A stretch of 64,000 bases of DNA. Origin: Isohypsibius dastychi. Its lineage: Eukaryota; Tardigrada; Eutardigrada; Parachela; Isohypsibiidae. A program made the translations under genes and the position numbers. Of this stretch, positions 11,418-23,055 are shown piece after piece (the first letter of the stretch is position 1; each line of letters starts with the position of its first letter). Under the pieces are notes generated by a model that was not told the DNA's origin, made no database searches, and saw only the letters and a program-made list of their open reading frames with translations. The stretch covers positions 1 to 64,000 of the forward strand of contig JAQIWT010000001.1 of NCBI GenBank assembly GCA_034696485.1. The letters are read 5' to 3'.

Positions 11418-13522
11418 TTAAACATCCCACTGGCGAACGCCCTTCATGACACTGAATCGACGACCGGCAGATCGCGGCTGGAAGATAACCTCAAATGGCA
11501 ATGGCCAGTTAGCGATTGCCAATATACTGTCATCTAATCGGGGCTCTTTTCCCGGAACTGGAAGAAAGTTAAAGTGCTTCACAATACTCGCGACAAATAT
11601 CAGCATCTCCATCTTTGCCAAGTCTTTTCCGTAACAGTAGCGTTTCCCTACATCACCATACCAAATCATTCATTTCACAGGGAATTTCGTTTAAATTTTG
11701 TGATTACCGATCGAAAATGGCATGAATCCATCAACTTGTTTGATCTTCCCGGAAGCATCGAGAAATCTTCGTGGATCAAACCTATGTGGTTCGGGAAACA
11801 GTTTCGGATCTGTATGGATGGAATAGACGTTGGGGAGGATCGTAATATCGGCTGGAAGTTGGTAACCACCAAGTTCAACTGGCTCCTGCGAATTTCATGG
11901 GTTTTTATTGCGGTAAATTTGAATAACTTAGAATCTGGCAGAAATGCTAGTCAATACTTGAATTCTAGAAATAAAATTTCGATTTGCTGAATAAGATTAC
12001 CAGAGTTCGACGAGCAGGTATAGGGACTGCATTTGTCAATCGCTGAACTTCCATTAAAGTGGCTTCCAAATAAGCAAATTTCGCTGTAATTATAAGCCAT
12101 ATCATAAGCGTACCTTTTGGTTAGTTTTACTATTAAACTCCTACATACCCTTTTCTTCGTAGTTTGGAAAACCACCATCTGGAATATTTGCGTCGACTTC
12201 CTGTTGGACTTTTTTCATGACGTCTGGATGCTTCATCAAATAACAAATTGTCCAGCTGACGGATGTGGCTGTCGTTTCCAAACCGGCACCGTACAAGGTG
12301 AGAATAGATTTTTCGAGTTGCTCCGCTGGAAGATTTATTTATAAGCATTAACGAAAAAACGCATGGCGGGAACCTACTTGTCCAAGTTGAATTTGGGTTT
12401 CCTCTTTGCTTGAATTGCTCATTAAGAAAGGCGTCAATATAATCGCGAGCCTCCCCTTCCTCGAAGTTATTTTGATGTTCGTTAATCAAGTCCATAATCC
12501 ATGCGCCAAGTTGTTCTGTATTTTCAACATAATCGAGATAATTTCGCCGGAATGACGAAAATGGAATATGTCTAAGCCATGGAAAATAGCTGACCAAAAT
12601 GTTCTTTCCGGTGGCTTGCATGTTGTTGTTGAACAGAGTGGTCAGCCGGCGGAAACGAATATCTTTATGGTCAAAGCGCTTTCCAAAAGCCAGTGAGCAG
12701 ATAATATTCCCGCTGCTGTGGCTGAGCACGGATGCAGGATCAACAGGTTGACCATTGGCCGCTTCGAGAGACCTGACTAATTCCTGTGACTCTTCCAGAA
12801 CACTGGCTGCTAGCCAGGGCTTTCCGAGCCCAAAGTCCTTCAGGGTCTTTACCGCAAAAGGGCGGTGCTCTTTCCATAAATCGCCATCGCTATATAGAAG
12901 TCCTGAAAAATTCTACGGTGTTGATCCAAAACACTGAAATTACATTTAAAAAAATAAATAAACAAAATATAGATTAGATCACAATATAATTTAAATAAAT
13001 AAAAACATATAAAATATACATAAACAAAAATAAGTAAATGAAAAATCTGCTATAAATCAAAATTATTAAAAATTCTGTATTTTTTAGAAATTAGTCAAGC
13101 CAACTTTGCAGTCATTTTACCCAATCGCCGGAAGAAAACTTGGGCAAAGAACCGTTTTGGACGGCCAGTGAAGACATCTTCGGTAAGGACGCGCTTTATG
13201 AGCTCGTAATCGGTGATGACGATTTTGGGTTGCGCTCCGAAGTACAACGTATAAATACCGCCGTATTGCTTCCCGATCGCGTCGAAAAGTTTCAGCCTTC
13301 CATCTCCCTTCTCTTTTTTAAGCATTCGCAAGTTCCCCAACAACAACTCGGCTAGAAATAATAAATATGTTAGTGAGGAAGGATTATACTTGTTTAAAAC
13401 TGACGTTTTGGTCCAGGCGGCAAATCATCCCTTTTTCGAATCAGGCTGCGCAGATATACCCATATCGCCAGAAGCCCAACGAATAAAAATGTCGCAAAAG
13501 AAAGAACTGTTTCGATGACCAT
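11418..13522 (-). CDS. Microsomal cytochrome P450, CYP2 clan
   Basis: A heme-thiolate monooxygenase of the endoplasmic reticulum. Seven exons (13405-13522, 13121-13351, 12378-12902, 12149-12325, 12001-12083, 11708-11885, 11418-11647) give 513 residues. The N-terminus is a membrane anchor (residues 3-24) followed by RKRDDLPPGPKP. The WKEHRPF helix C, the oxygen-binding GAGLETTATS in helix I, EVQRL in helix K, FDPRRFLD, and the heme loop FSIGKRYCYG with Cys442 are all present. The heme loop is split by a 60-nt intron (11648-11707), so it is not visible in any single open frame. Motifs and spacing are those of CYP2-type xenobiotic or steroid/fatty-acid oxidases. The substrate cannot be inferred. 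Confidence 0.94.
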
Positions 13523-15123
13523 TTTTTAGGCCGGGGTTTTATTAGGAAGGATAATAAGCTGTTCCCTTTCGAAATCAGTTTGATGTGGCGTAACATCTCC
13601 TTGTTGCTAATATTGTTGAATAATATGTTGATCGATTAATTATCATTTTGCGATAGTTCCTACAGTAATCATATCGTAGCTTATCTTTTGGGCTGGTCAC
13701 ACTTAATATCTCGATTTGATATCGCTAAGATGATATCTGCTGACATCTAATTATCCAAAGGTTATCACAGAGAATTGATACTACTATTAATCTCGATTTT
13801 AATAATCTGTATTTTCAGGCTAATGTTCAAAGGTTATCAACTAAGATTTGCAGACAATGAAACAGTAACATACTAGTTAATTTCGAGATATAATAGATAG
13901 GTGTTTACCGAATGATCGATTAGTTAACAGTTCTTTAACATCTAATTTAGTAACTGGAAGCTGCGGTTCGTCCCGAAAAAACGTCTGTCACTTTTGTTTG
14001 AAAGATTATGGAGTGCCATACAGTGCAATCATTCCACACCAAATGGCACATACCGCATCAATTATTTCGAGACCAGATTTGTAATTGACGTCGCAGTCTA
14101 GTGACGTTCCAGCTTAGTTAATTCCAGACAATAAGAAACCAGGGAACAATGACTTTTGTATTTTAAATATATCTCGTGATGCTAATAATAAACCGTCATC
14201 CCACCGAACTACATGCAAAGCCTCTTGTTTTTCGGCCTTGCACGTGTAATACGCGGACAGCAGAAAATACACCAGGTATACTAGGATTTGTTTTTAAAGG
14301 AAAAAAATATGGTCAAAGAACCAATTGTTTTTATTTCGTTTCCAAAACGATATGTTTTTTCGTACCTGTTTATGTCTAATTCAAAGAACAGGATAATCGT
14401 TCATTATTAGTTATAGGCTTTCCAGTTACCTTCCAGTGAGTCTCTACAGAACACCCAATGACATCACCTGAGCGTAATTTCGTTTTTAATCGTGTCGTTC
14501 ACTGATGAGCCTAATCGAGTTAATTCGCTAATTTCCATTCAAATCAGTATTTGACGGGCGCACTTGAATAAATCGAAGCTTCCGAACGGCTAATGTCAAA
14601 AGCCTCTCTTTGTAAATGTTCGCCAGTTCTTATAACCTTTCTTAACAGATTTCTTGAAAACAAGACTATTATCCGCATCCGATTCAAAAGAAAATTTCTC
14701 TTCTGATCCACTCACAACCATCCTCACGCATAATGACCGGACTGAATTATTTTCTCAACAATACCTGCTTACGCATTTCCATATCGCATTAGCTGAGCGA
14801 GTCCTTTGACGATTTTGTGAAACGTCGCAAGAAGATTAGGCAGTAAGGATTGCGCGTTCTATTTCTTCAAAAATTATGTATGTCGGTTAAGATTACAAAA
14901 TACACTAACAAAACGAACAGAAAACCATTCGCACATGACATCGAAGTTTATTTTTTGCATTGCTCATATAATGTTGTGTGTAGAATTTAGAAAACGTAAA
15001 TTTCAATGGACGGATGCCGGGAAGTTTCACAGAAAAAAACCTTTGTCGCAATAAGCAAATAATAATGTTGGACAACAAGAGATCTCGGTGTATCATCCTT
15101 TTCCGAACACCAGTTAAAAAAGG
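13523..15123. other. AT-rich intergenic region
   Basis: 1.6 kb upstream of the P450 gene and downstream of the GPCR gene. Only short open frames without homology. No RNA gene or clear repeat was recognised. Confidence 0.5.
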
Positions 15124-18100
15124 TCATAAAACCACATTAGCGTTGATTGAGGATCTCTCGGTTGATCCTTTGCTTAGGGTGAATTTGACAGTTCGATGTT
15201 CCGCATTTTCCTTAATCCGATCGAGAAAGATGATGTCGCTTGGGGACTTGCGGAACCACTGTAGAATTTTCGTCAATCGTTTTCGTGTATGTAAGACGTA
15301 GGTACCATATACGAGGGGGTTCATGATGGTACTGAAGCTTAGCGAGAGCATTAGCAATCCCTCCATCAATTCACCGGATCCATTATCCTCCAAATAGCGT
15401 CCGGTAAGAAATGCGACGCTAATCATGACGGCATACGGGGTATAGCATAGGACAAATGCCGTGACCACCAACATGGACAACTGCAATGTTCGAGTTCGGG
15501 CTTTCCGGCGAATCACCGTATCCGTGTGATATAATTGCAGACCCGTGTGAAGACGTATTCGAATGGGTTTGAAGACCGTCGTTTCCGCGTCGGATGACGA
15601 CAGTGTGGGTTCAGGGAATCTGGTCAATGAGAGCTGCCTACTCAGAGGGCGACCACGATTGTCCACATATTCAACGGTTATGTTTTCATTTGTTGCCGAT
15701 GTTCGTATTCGGCAGTTTTGTGACGAACGGATCGTCCATAGAAGAACCGTGCTGACGGATATGATGATTAATAGTGGGATGACATACATGGCCAGAATCC
15801 CGAATACAACATAGGCCTTTTCGGCGGCTGGTGTTGGGAAAGAGTTGAGTGTAACGCACTGCGCAAATTCCGGGACTTCAGGATGATATTCAACGTGAAA
15901 CACGACCGCCTGCAATTAAGAAATAAAATTAGCCTTAATTGTTTTATCAAAAGGTCACGAAAGTTGAGTCGTGTGAGAGAGCAAGCCGTTGTAATCAATG
16001 ACTGCTTTGAGACCTAACCGGAAGTCAGTTTCATTTTCTTGTCACACGATCTATGTCATCGATTAGTTGGACATTCAAGGGCGGTGAGAAGAAAAGACGG
16101 TTTCGGTTGTCTCATGCTTTGCGAACTGCTCTGTCTCGGTGAATTGGCATTTTGGGACCAAGTGACATCGTCTTTTATAATTTTATCTAGTTCACTTCAG
16201 TGACATTGATTTTGATAAGGTCCGACTGCTCGTGAGGCTTGTGACTGTGAATTCTCTTTTATCGCAAAAAATTCTTTTACCTGGATTTCTACGTGATCGA
16301 TTCTTTTGTTACACAAAATTGCCTCCTCACCAGATTTGCTGTTTTCTGGTATGGTGAGTTTGAGATACTTGCCGCCATATTCAAGACATTACTGGAAAGG
16401 TTGGAATTAATTTCCAAGCAAAGGTGATCAAGCTATTCGACCTGTTGTTCTCATTTTCATACACTGAAATTTAAAAAAAATCGCTGTTTTTGCCGAACTG
16501 AGCAGTTCAAACGAATCTTTTAGCAATTTCCAGAAATCGAATATGTCTGAAAACGGATTAAAAAAAGAGAGCACAGTGCAGATAATGGCAATTTAGAACG
16601 TTTCAATCATATTTTGTATTCAATATATTCATATCAAATACCACAATTGGGGAATCAATTCGAAATCTATCGGTGTTTTTGATTAATTCAGGTTGCTTAA
16701 ATCCGATGCTTCAATGCCCAGCTCCTGTACTATACAATAATACAATACTGTACTCCTGTAGTATCCAATACCACATAAATGTTCCTAATACTTTCATAAA
16801 AACCACATAAATTCAAAATCAATATATTTTTTAATGGCTGCGCCGTCTGATCCAGAGCTCAATTAATTCAGCATGCACTCCGAATCTTTGCTACTCAGGC
16901 GATATAATTCGCGTGAGAAATAGTTCGTGAACGTACGGTGTATTGACTGACTTTTACCGCAATTTGCAGAAGACAAACCCGTCTGTTTTGATTACATTCA
17001 CCATGTGACGTTTTCTACGAAGCTGAAACAAAATTGATCTAAACAACGTGCTATGGATTGAAAAGTAGTATCCAGTCCATTGTAAGGCTAGTTTTGGTCA
17101 CGAAAGCCGCCTTTTCAATAACGCCCCGGTTTTATTAGAAAATAAAATCAGTGTAATCATAGCGTAGTTTCGTCGTGGATGAAATTAGTAATCAAAGCTT
17201 TGAAAGCTTTTTTCTGTGGGGACATTTTTCAATTACTACATCATACGCAGACCGGAAGATTTTTGATTTCTCGACTGCTCCTTTTCTGCGCAAACAGTCA
17301 CATTTCCTCATGCAATTAAATGAAGTCTCTGATTTTGTGCACTCAGTTAATATGCTTGTCAAAGGCATGTCATCTCGGATATCGAATAAAATCACCCACT
17401 CAGACGAATAGCCAACATCCTTGAAATTCGGTAGCACATTGAAATGCATAGACAGCTTATGCCAATTGTCGCGTGAAATAACACAACGTACTCCGTTCCG
17501 GAGATTTGTTACTATATACTTGACAGATCCCCCAGTGATCAGCTGGATTATTATTTATTGCTGATGAGCTGAACCGAATAAGTGACAGATATGGAGAGGA
17601 ATTTTCCTTAATTTTCTTCCCCGTATGGATATGGATCCCTTCCATGTCTGTTGCATTATTTTAAATCTTTAATAATTTCAGAATTAAGGATAACTTGAAT
17701 AAAAAAATTAAGTAAAAAAATCCGTGTTCCCAGAACGGACCTCAAGAGAAAAAGCTTTAAAACCGTATTTCATCCTACCGTAGTTAAAAAATATATTTGG
17801 ATTTACCTGTGGGATGCTGAAAACTGTGGCGGCGATCCAAGCAGTGCATAATAGCGCCTTGGTTCGTTTGCCTTGCCCACTTATCCGAAGCGGAAACAGG
17901 ACAACATAACATCGGTCGATCGACATCACCAAGACCACGAATGCTTCCAGATATAATCCCAACGTTTTCGTCAAACTCAGGAACCGGCAAGCGGAATCGC
18001 CGGCTGCATAGAAAAAAGAGCAATTTTATTACCAGCGCGTTAACAAAATTCTTCATCAATATTTCAAATAAATGTCTCAATATTCCGAATTGTTTGTTGA

Positions 18101-18391
18101 TAAGTTGAATTTACCTGTCCATGTCACGGTAAGACGCCATCCCAACTCCATCGCTATTGTGAAACAGCAGACCATCAAGTCAGCTAACGCCAAGTTGATT
18201 AAAAACGGTCGAAGTCGAGAACGCCGGTCGCCAGTGAGAAGTGACCAGAGAAGCGCAATATTAGCCGTGAGACCAAGAATCAGCACGATAAAGGTCACCA
18301 CGGTTCCCGTGTTATAAGATCTGACAAGGTCATCATAATTGAGGTGAGGTACATCATGGTCTTCTTCAGAATACGAGGAATTGACCGCCAT
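15124..18391 (-). CDS. GnRH/AKH/corazonin-superfamily peptide receptor (class A GPCR)
   Basis: A seven-transmembrane receptor of 419 residues in three exons (18115-18391, 17807-18003, 15124-15909). TM1-TM2 include NLALADLMVC. TM3 has LGLYLEAFVVLVMSIDRC, where DRY is replaced by DRC. ECL2 carries VVFHVEYHPE with the conserved ECL2 cysteine later in QCV, typical of adipokinetic hormone and GnRH-type receptors. TM6 follows KARTRTLQLSMLVV, and TM7 ends in NPLVYG instead of NPxxY. The third intracellular loop is long and Ser/Arg-rich. The second intron is 1,897 nt (15910-17806), far larger than any other here. The ligand is expected to be an AKH/corazonin/GnRH-like amidated peptide, but the exact subfamily needs a tree. 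Confidence 0.88.
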
Positions 18392-20447
18392 TATAATGAG
18401 CTGAAATCAGCAGGGCTCCGGAAAACGGGAACGCGAGCTGACATGGAAAAATTGGCAGGTTGAATGAAATAGGAAACGAAAAGCCGACTGCAAATGCAAT
18501 TAATTCGAGTGAATAGCGAGATTAAGAGGAATCGGAAACACGCTTCCTTATGAGTTCGGGAAATCTTAAGGCTGGACCTTGAAGCGGGGATGTGGGTTTA
18601 TTTCAAGCCAATCCCCGCCAACAGGTTTAATGGTGTCATTCATGAAAGAGCTTAACCAACCAGAAAAACGCGACTAGCACTCCAAAAACGAGGCGAAAAA
18701 GAAACGTAGGAGAAGACTGTCAAAAAAAGCCGACAAGTTCGTCATAACATTTGATAAAATCAGCAGTCTTAGAATACCCTCGGTCTCTCAAAGTTAATAA
18801 TCTGATGAGGATCAGGCGGGGGTTCTTTTAATTTGAAAACGTTTCATCTGAAACCCACACTTAACATTTTTGCAGTTACTGTACCGAAAAAATTATCAAT
18901 GAATGATACATAAATTTATTTTTACAAATTTTCATAAATTTGCGTAACTAAATATCAGGAGACAAATTAATGCGAACACAATAAGAAGTTGGCTTCCCAA
19001 ACAAGTCAACATGCCACTGCCACCCCCCCCCCCCTCGATTCTTGAGAGCGGAATGGAACAAACACGGTGACTACGACCTTTCGAAGAATTTCTACCGGAT
19101 CGCGTGTTTACAACCGGAATTAAGACGGCATCATATTACTTAACCTTCTCCTAATTTATATTCCACAAGGGAAGTTGGTCCGTGCCGTGTCGGGTCTGCC
19201 AGCTCAAAAACATCCAAAGTCGCGGTCGAACACCGTTTAACGATGTTTTCAGCGCTCTCTTGTGGGCCTTTCCCATTTTTAAAACGATACCAAAGATGAG
19301 GACCCCGCAATTTGCCAACGATAAAAGAAACCCTGAACCATATGTTTCTGCAGAGAACACGGAGTATCCGCCCGTAATTCGACCACCCAGATGCATAACA
19401 CGAGATTGTTGTTTGAATTGGAGCTTACTGTTGGAAAATCAATCAGCTTCTTAACTTATCCACCAAAAAACAGGCGGGCAATTACAGAGAAACCGACAAC
19501 ACTACCCCTGACTTCAGCCGATTCTAAAAGACTTGATGTATGTCTTCGATTTATTGGCAAAATTTTGCAGGTCGTTGTGATTCTGAATAAAAAATAAGAT
19601 CGGATTTATCTCATTTATTATTCAGAACCACAATCAATTTTACAAGATTTGAGGATGAATTTTCGTTCAAACCTTAACATCTCGGTTTAACCAGATTCTT
19701 TTCAATAAACATACGAGAGTCCATGTGATCTTAATCCGGCAATCCAACTGTTATTTTTTCACGCAACTGGAGTGTTCTACTAGACCCCCAAATCTCATAA
19801 AAACTGACGCATTTTTCCAGATTTGAAATTGTAAATATTTGTCTGATCTGGATCTCAGTTGGACAAAACAGCAGCAGCCTCATTATTGCACTCTCATGAA
19901 ATCCCCGACGGACCATCTCGATGACACAAGGCAGCGCGGTTTTTCCATAACGCGTGCGAAAACAGCAGCCCATTTTACGGACTGTAAAAATGTAGTTGCT
20001 ACTTGTAGATTACCCAAATCAAATCAGAAATTGAGATCACAACACGCAACTTTGTCGCTCATTCCAAATGAAAGCGATGGCCTTTTCATGTTCGTGTTTG
20101 CAGTAAAAGCTTCTACTTCCGCTGGGTATTTCACGAAATCTCACGGTTGAGTAATCAGGGTTTACGAATAAAAATCCATTTACACCAGGCAGCTTTTTGA
20201 AGGTGTTGAAAATTCCACTTCCGTCTAACCCCGCCCAAAATCATAAGTCCAGAAAAATCGAAATTGTCAAGATTAGGTTTATTTTCCATTAGTCAGAAAA
20301 TGGAAGAACTCAACATGTCCAATGCAGATCTCTACAAATTAAAAAAAGAACTCTCACAATCTGTGATTTACCGGCGGAAGCAATTCCAGAGCTCCAAGAT
20401 GCAAACGACAAATTAAATTTCCGGATCAACCGAAAAACTGTTCAAGG
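18392..20447. other. Intergenic region with poly(C) tract and a hairpin
   Basis: 2.06 kb between GPCR and AGFG genes, both on the minus strand. It contains a run of about 12 C at 19023-19034 and the hairpin at 19575-19633. A hydrophobic 81-codon open frame on the minus strand (19151-19396) resembles part of a membrane protein but has no identifiable family or partner exons. Confidence 0.5.
19575..19633. repeat. Short inverted repeat (hairpin)
   Basis: Bases 19575-19589 and 19619-19633 are reverse complements with one mismatch (TTGTGATTCTGAATA). The AT-rich interior is also largely self-complementary. It may be a small foldback element. Confidence 0.5.
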
Positions 20448-22313
20448 CTACAAAAACGGGTTCGTGGGGTGCGTACATGGCCTTTGCTGCGGCTGGCCGA
20501 CTGGATGGCTAACAACTGGCGCTGCAACTGTCATAAATGGGTTCGTGGTTGCCGCGCCGTTGCTTTGGTATCCAAACTGTCCCCACGCACCGCTCTCCGC
20601 ATAACCACCAGGGTTCGCCAGAGGTTGGGTTTGAAAAACGTCGTTCCACGAATGTTGAGGGTTATTCTCAACTGCCGCCAGGGCAACGGGCTGACCTGCA
20701 GGTGAACCCCACGAAAAAGCCGGCTGAGCTGCACGAGGGTTCGGATAGTTCACTGGTGCAGTCGCTACATTAGGCCATGCCGCCACAGCTGCCGGAGGTC
20801 CGTCATTATTTGGGACGGAAGTTGGTTTGGAAACGTGCATCATTTCATCTAATTCCGCCAACGCCGCATACTTGTCAGATGCCGAACTTGGAGCTATTGT
20901 CTGCGTCGGTGCAGGTGGTTTCGCTTTGACTGAGCTTCCAGCAGGTGCCGGTTGTAGAGGGACAAAGGCAGCCGGAAGTGGTCGGGCCGGTAGCGCTGGT
21001 TGGGCTGCTGGAGTCTGCACCGGATGAGGGCTGGCTACTTGGAAGGACTGCATTGTCTGCGATCGTCCAAAACTCGCCCAATTATCAGCGCCGAATGGAG
21101 ATGGAGAGCTGTCCGCAGGAGCAACTGGAGCCGGATTGGAAATGGAAACCGAGCCGAAAACGCTAAATAAGTCATCAACCCCGTTTCCGGATCCGTTTGG
21201 GAGCTCGGAAGTCTCTGGAAAATGATTGACCGCACTTGAAGTGTGGGATCTTGGCTGAAAAATTCAAAATATTGGAATAAAACTAGCGAATAGTATTCAT
21301 CTGTCCTATTGCGGTTCAATGTTGATCTCGTCAATACCGCTTCACTTCCGTGACTCCAGTAATAGTAATGCAAACTTACCAAACTGATATTTCCACTACT
21401 GGAAGATCGCTGGTTGCTAGAAGGGCTGCCTATGCTTGGAGACGCACTTGATCTGGTTCGCGCATCAACATTCCGGAAGCTGCGCTGAGACGAGGCCGAA
21501 GCTTTTCTGGACAATGACACATCTTCACCGAGACTTCTGGCTCCGGCATAATCACTTTGTTTGAGCTGATCCGCAATATTCAGCTCATTGGAAGCATTAT
21601 ACCAACGTTTTTTCTCGTATTTGGCGATGAGAAAATCTTTCATCTTTTGGTCGTCTCTCGTTTCCGGTGGCCTGGGACCAACTTGAGGATCATAATTCCA
21701 TAGCCAGATACCCTTGCAGTACTAAAAAAGTAAAACTTCATCAAATCTGAGAAACATGGAAGTCAATATTCTGAAAACAGTTGAATATTTCAACAAAAAG
21801 AAGACATCGCTAAGTCAAAGGTGAACGCATCGTATATGGATGTTGTGGTTTTTTCGTTGGAGATCGCAAGCTTAGAAAATTAAAAAGATCCTCTGTGAAT
21901 AATTTGAACGAATTCTTACCGCATTTCCGCGAAGCTGAATGAATTTGACTTCATCATCCGCGAAAGTGCCCATTGATATCGACTTGACTCGTTGCGCAGG
22001 ATTCAGGCCTCTTCTGCAAAAGGATGCTGGGTCAGAATTCGTTCATTAAACTGATGCGACCGTGAACAACTCACAGTATGCCAGAACATGAAGTACAAAC
22101 AAATGCTCCTACAAACAACAACAACAAATGTATTTCGTTCAAGAAGTTACCAAGGGAAAACCGCACCACAGGATCTTTCTTACCAATAGTTTCGTTGACG
22201 TACGTAGGACCTTTCTGTCCACAATCAAAACAGTTTTTATTATGAGGCACTTGACTGATCTGGCGGACGATTTTGGAGTTTTGATCTGCTTTCGTGGTAT
22301 TTTTTGCGGTCAT
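20448..22313 (-). CDS. AGFG1: Arf-GAP domain and FG repeat-containing protein (AGFG)
   Basis: AGFG proteins link Arf GTPases and clathrin-mediated trafficking. Five exons (22184-22313, 22075-22108, 21920-22013, 21380-21721, 20448-21254) give 468 residues. The ArfGAP zinc finger is C28-x2-C31-x16-C48-x2-C51 (CFDCGQKGPTYVNE, FVCTSC), followed by SGILRGLNPAQRVKS with the expected arginine and by KYEKKRWY. The C-terminal half is low complexity, with DLFSVFG, NWASFG and DKYAALAELDEM, then Pro/Ala-rich sequence and two NPF motifs (TNPFM and the C-terminal TNPFL). NPF motifs bind EH domains. The tripartite exon structure of the zinc finger hides it from single-frame searches. Drosophila drongo is the insect counterpart. 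Confidence 0.92.
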
Positions 22314-23055
22314 GGTGGCAGGGTCTTCTTGGACGAGTTTCCGGATAGATTTACAGATTAAATGGAACAATAAGAAGCCCCGGGTTTGGAAGAACAGATC
22401 AGAAAAGCCAAAACTGAAGGAAGTTGACAAGCATATCGGAAATCAATGATAAACAAAGGTGGAATCGATGAAACTGCAAATAAATAATCAATTTTTTGGA
22501 ACGGAAAGCGCGTAAACGTCACAAAAATTCATATTTTTCTCACGTACGTACACACGAAAGGTACGTCGTCGTAGATATGAAAATTTTGGTGCACACGCAC
22601 ACCGTTCCGTGCACACAGTTCACATGCACGCTGCTTACATGCGCGCGACGACGTAGATTTTCCAGGTGTGTTTCACCAAATACGTAGCGGGATATCTCAA
22701 CCCAATACCTACTGGTAGCTCAAACGAAGCGCTGACGCTTTGCTTGCGCTTCGGGTCGCTTCGCTCTCTATAGCAAACTGCTTTTCGCGTGAGGCGTTGC
22801 TCAACCATATTTACGTGTAACGCTTGGCTCTGGCGCTACGAAAAGGTCATCAGCAATATCAGCCTCGAATTTAATTTTCTTTATTACGTAATCAACCAAG
22901 GTGCAGAATATCACAGGGTACAAATCGCTTCGGACCGGAATCTCGTTGTAAAACCCCGAACTAACAAGAGCTGGCACAGATTATAGCATAAGTCTGGTCA
23001 AGCTACTCAAACTTCGGGGTTTCCGATGACTGAGAATACTTTTCAAAATCCTGTT
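22314..23055. other. Intergenic region, locally CpG- and palindrome-rich
   Basis: Between the AGFG start and the end of convertase copy A. 22530-22680 is rich in alternating CGTACGTA/CACGCACAC-like words, and 22720-22790 is rich in GCGCTTCG/GACGCTTTGC-like words that fold on themselves. No coding homology. Confidence 0.45.

Noticed and set aside
19151-19396. Hydrophobic 81-codon minus-strand frame that looks like a membrane protein exon
   Set aside because: No flanking exons in phase, no family motif; not enough to call a gene.
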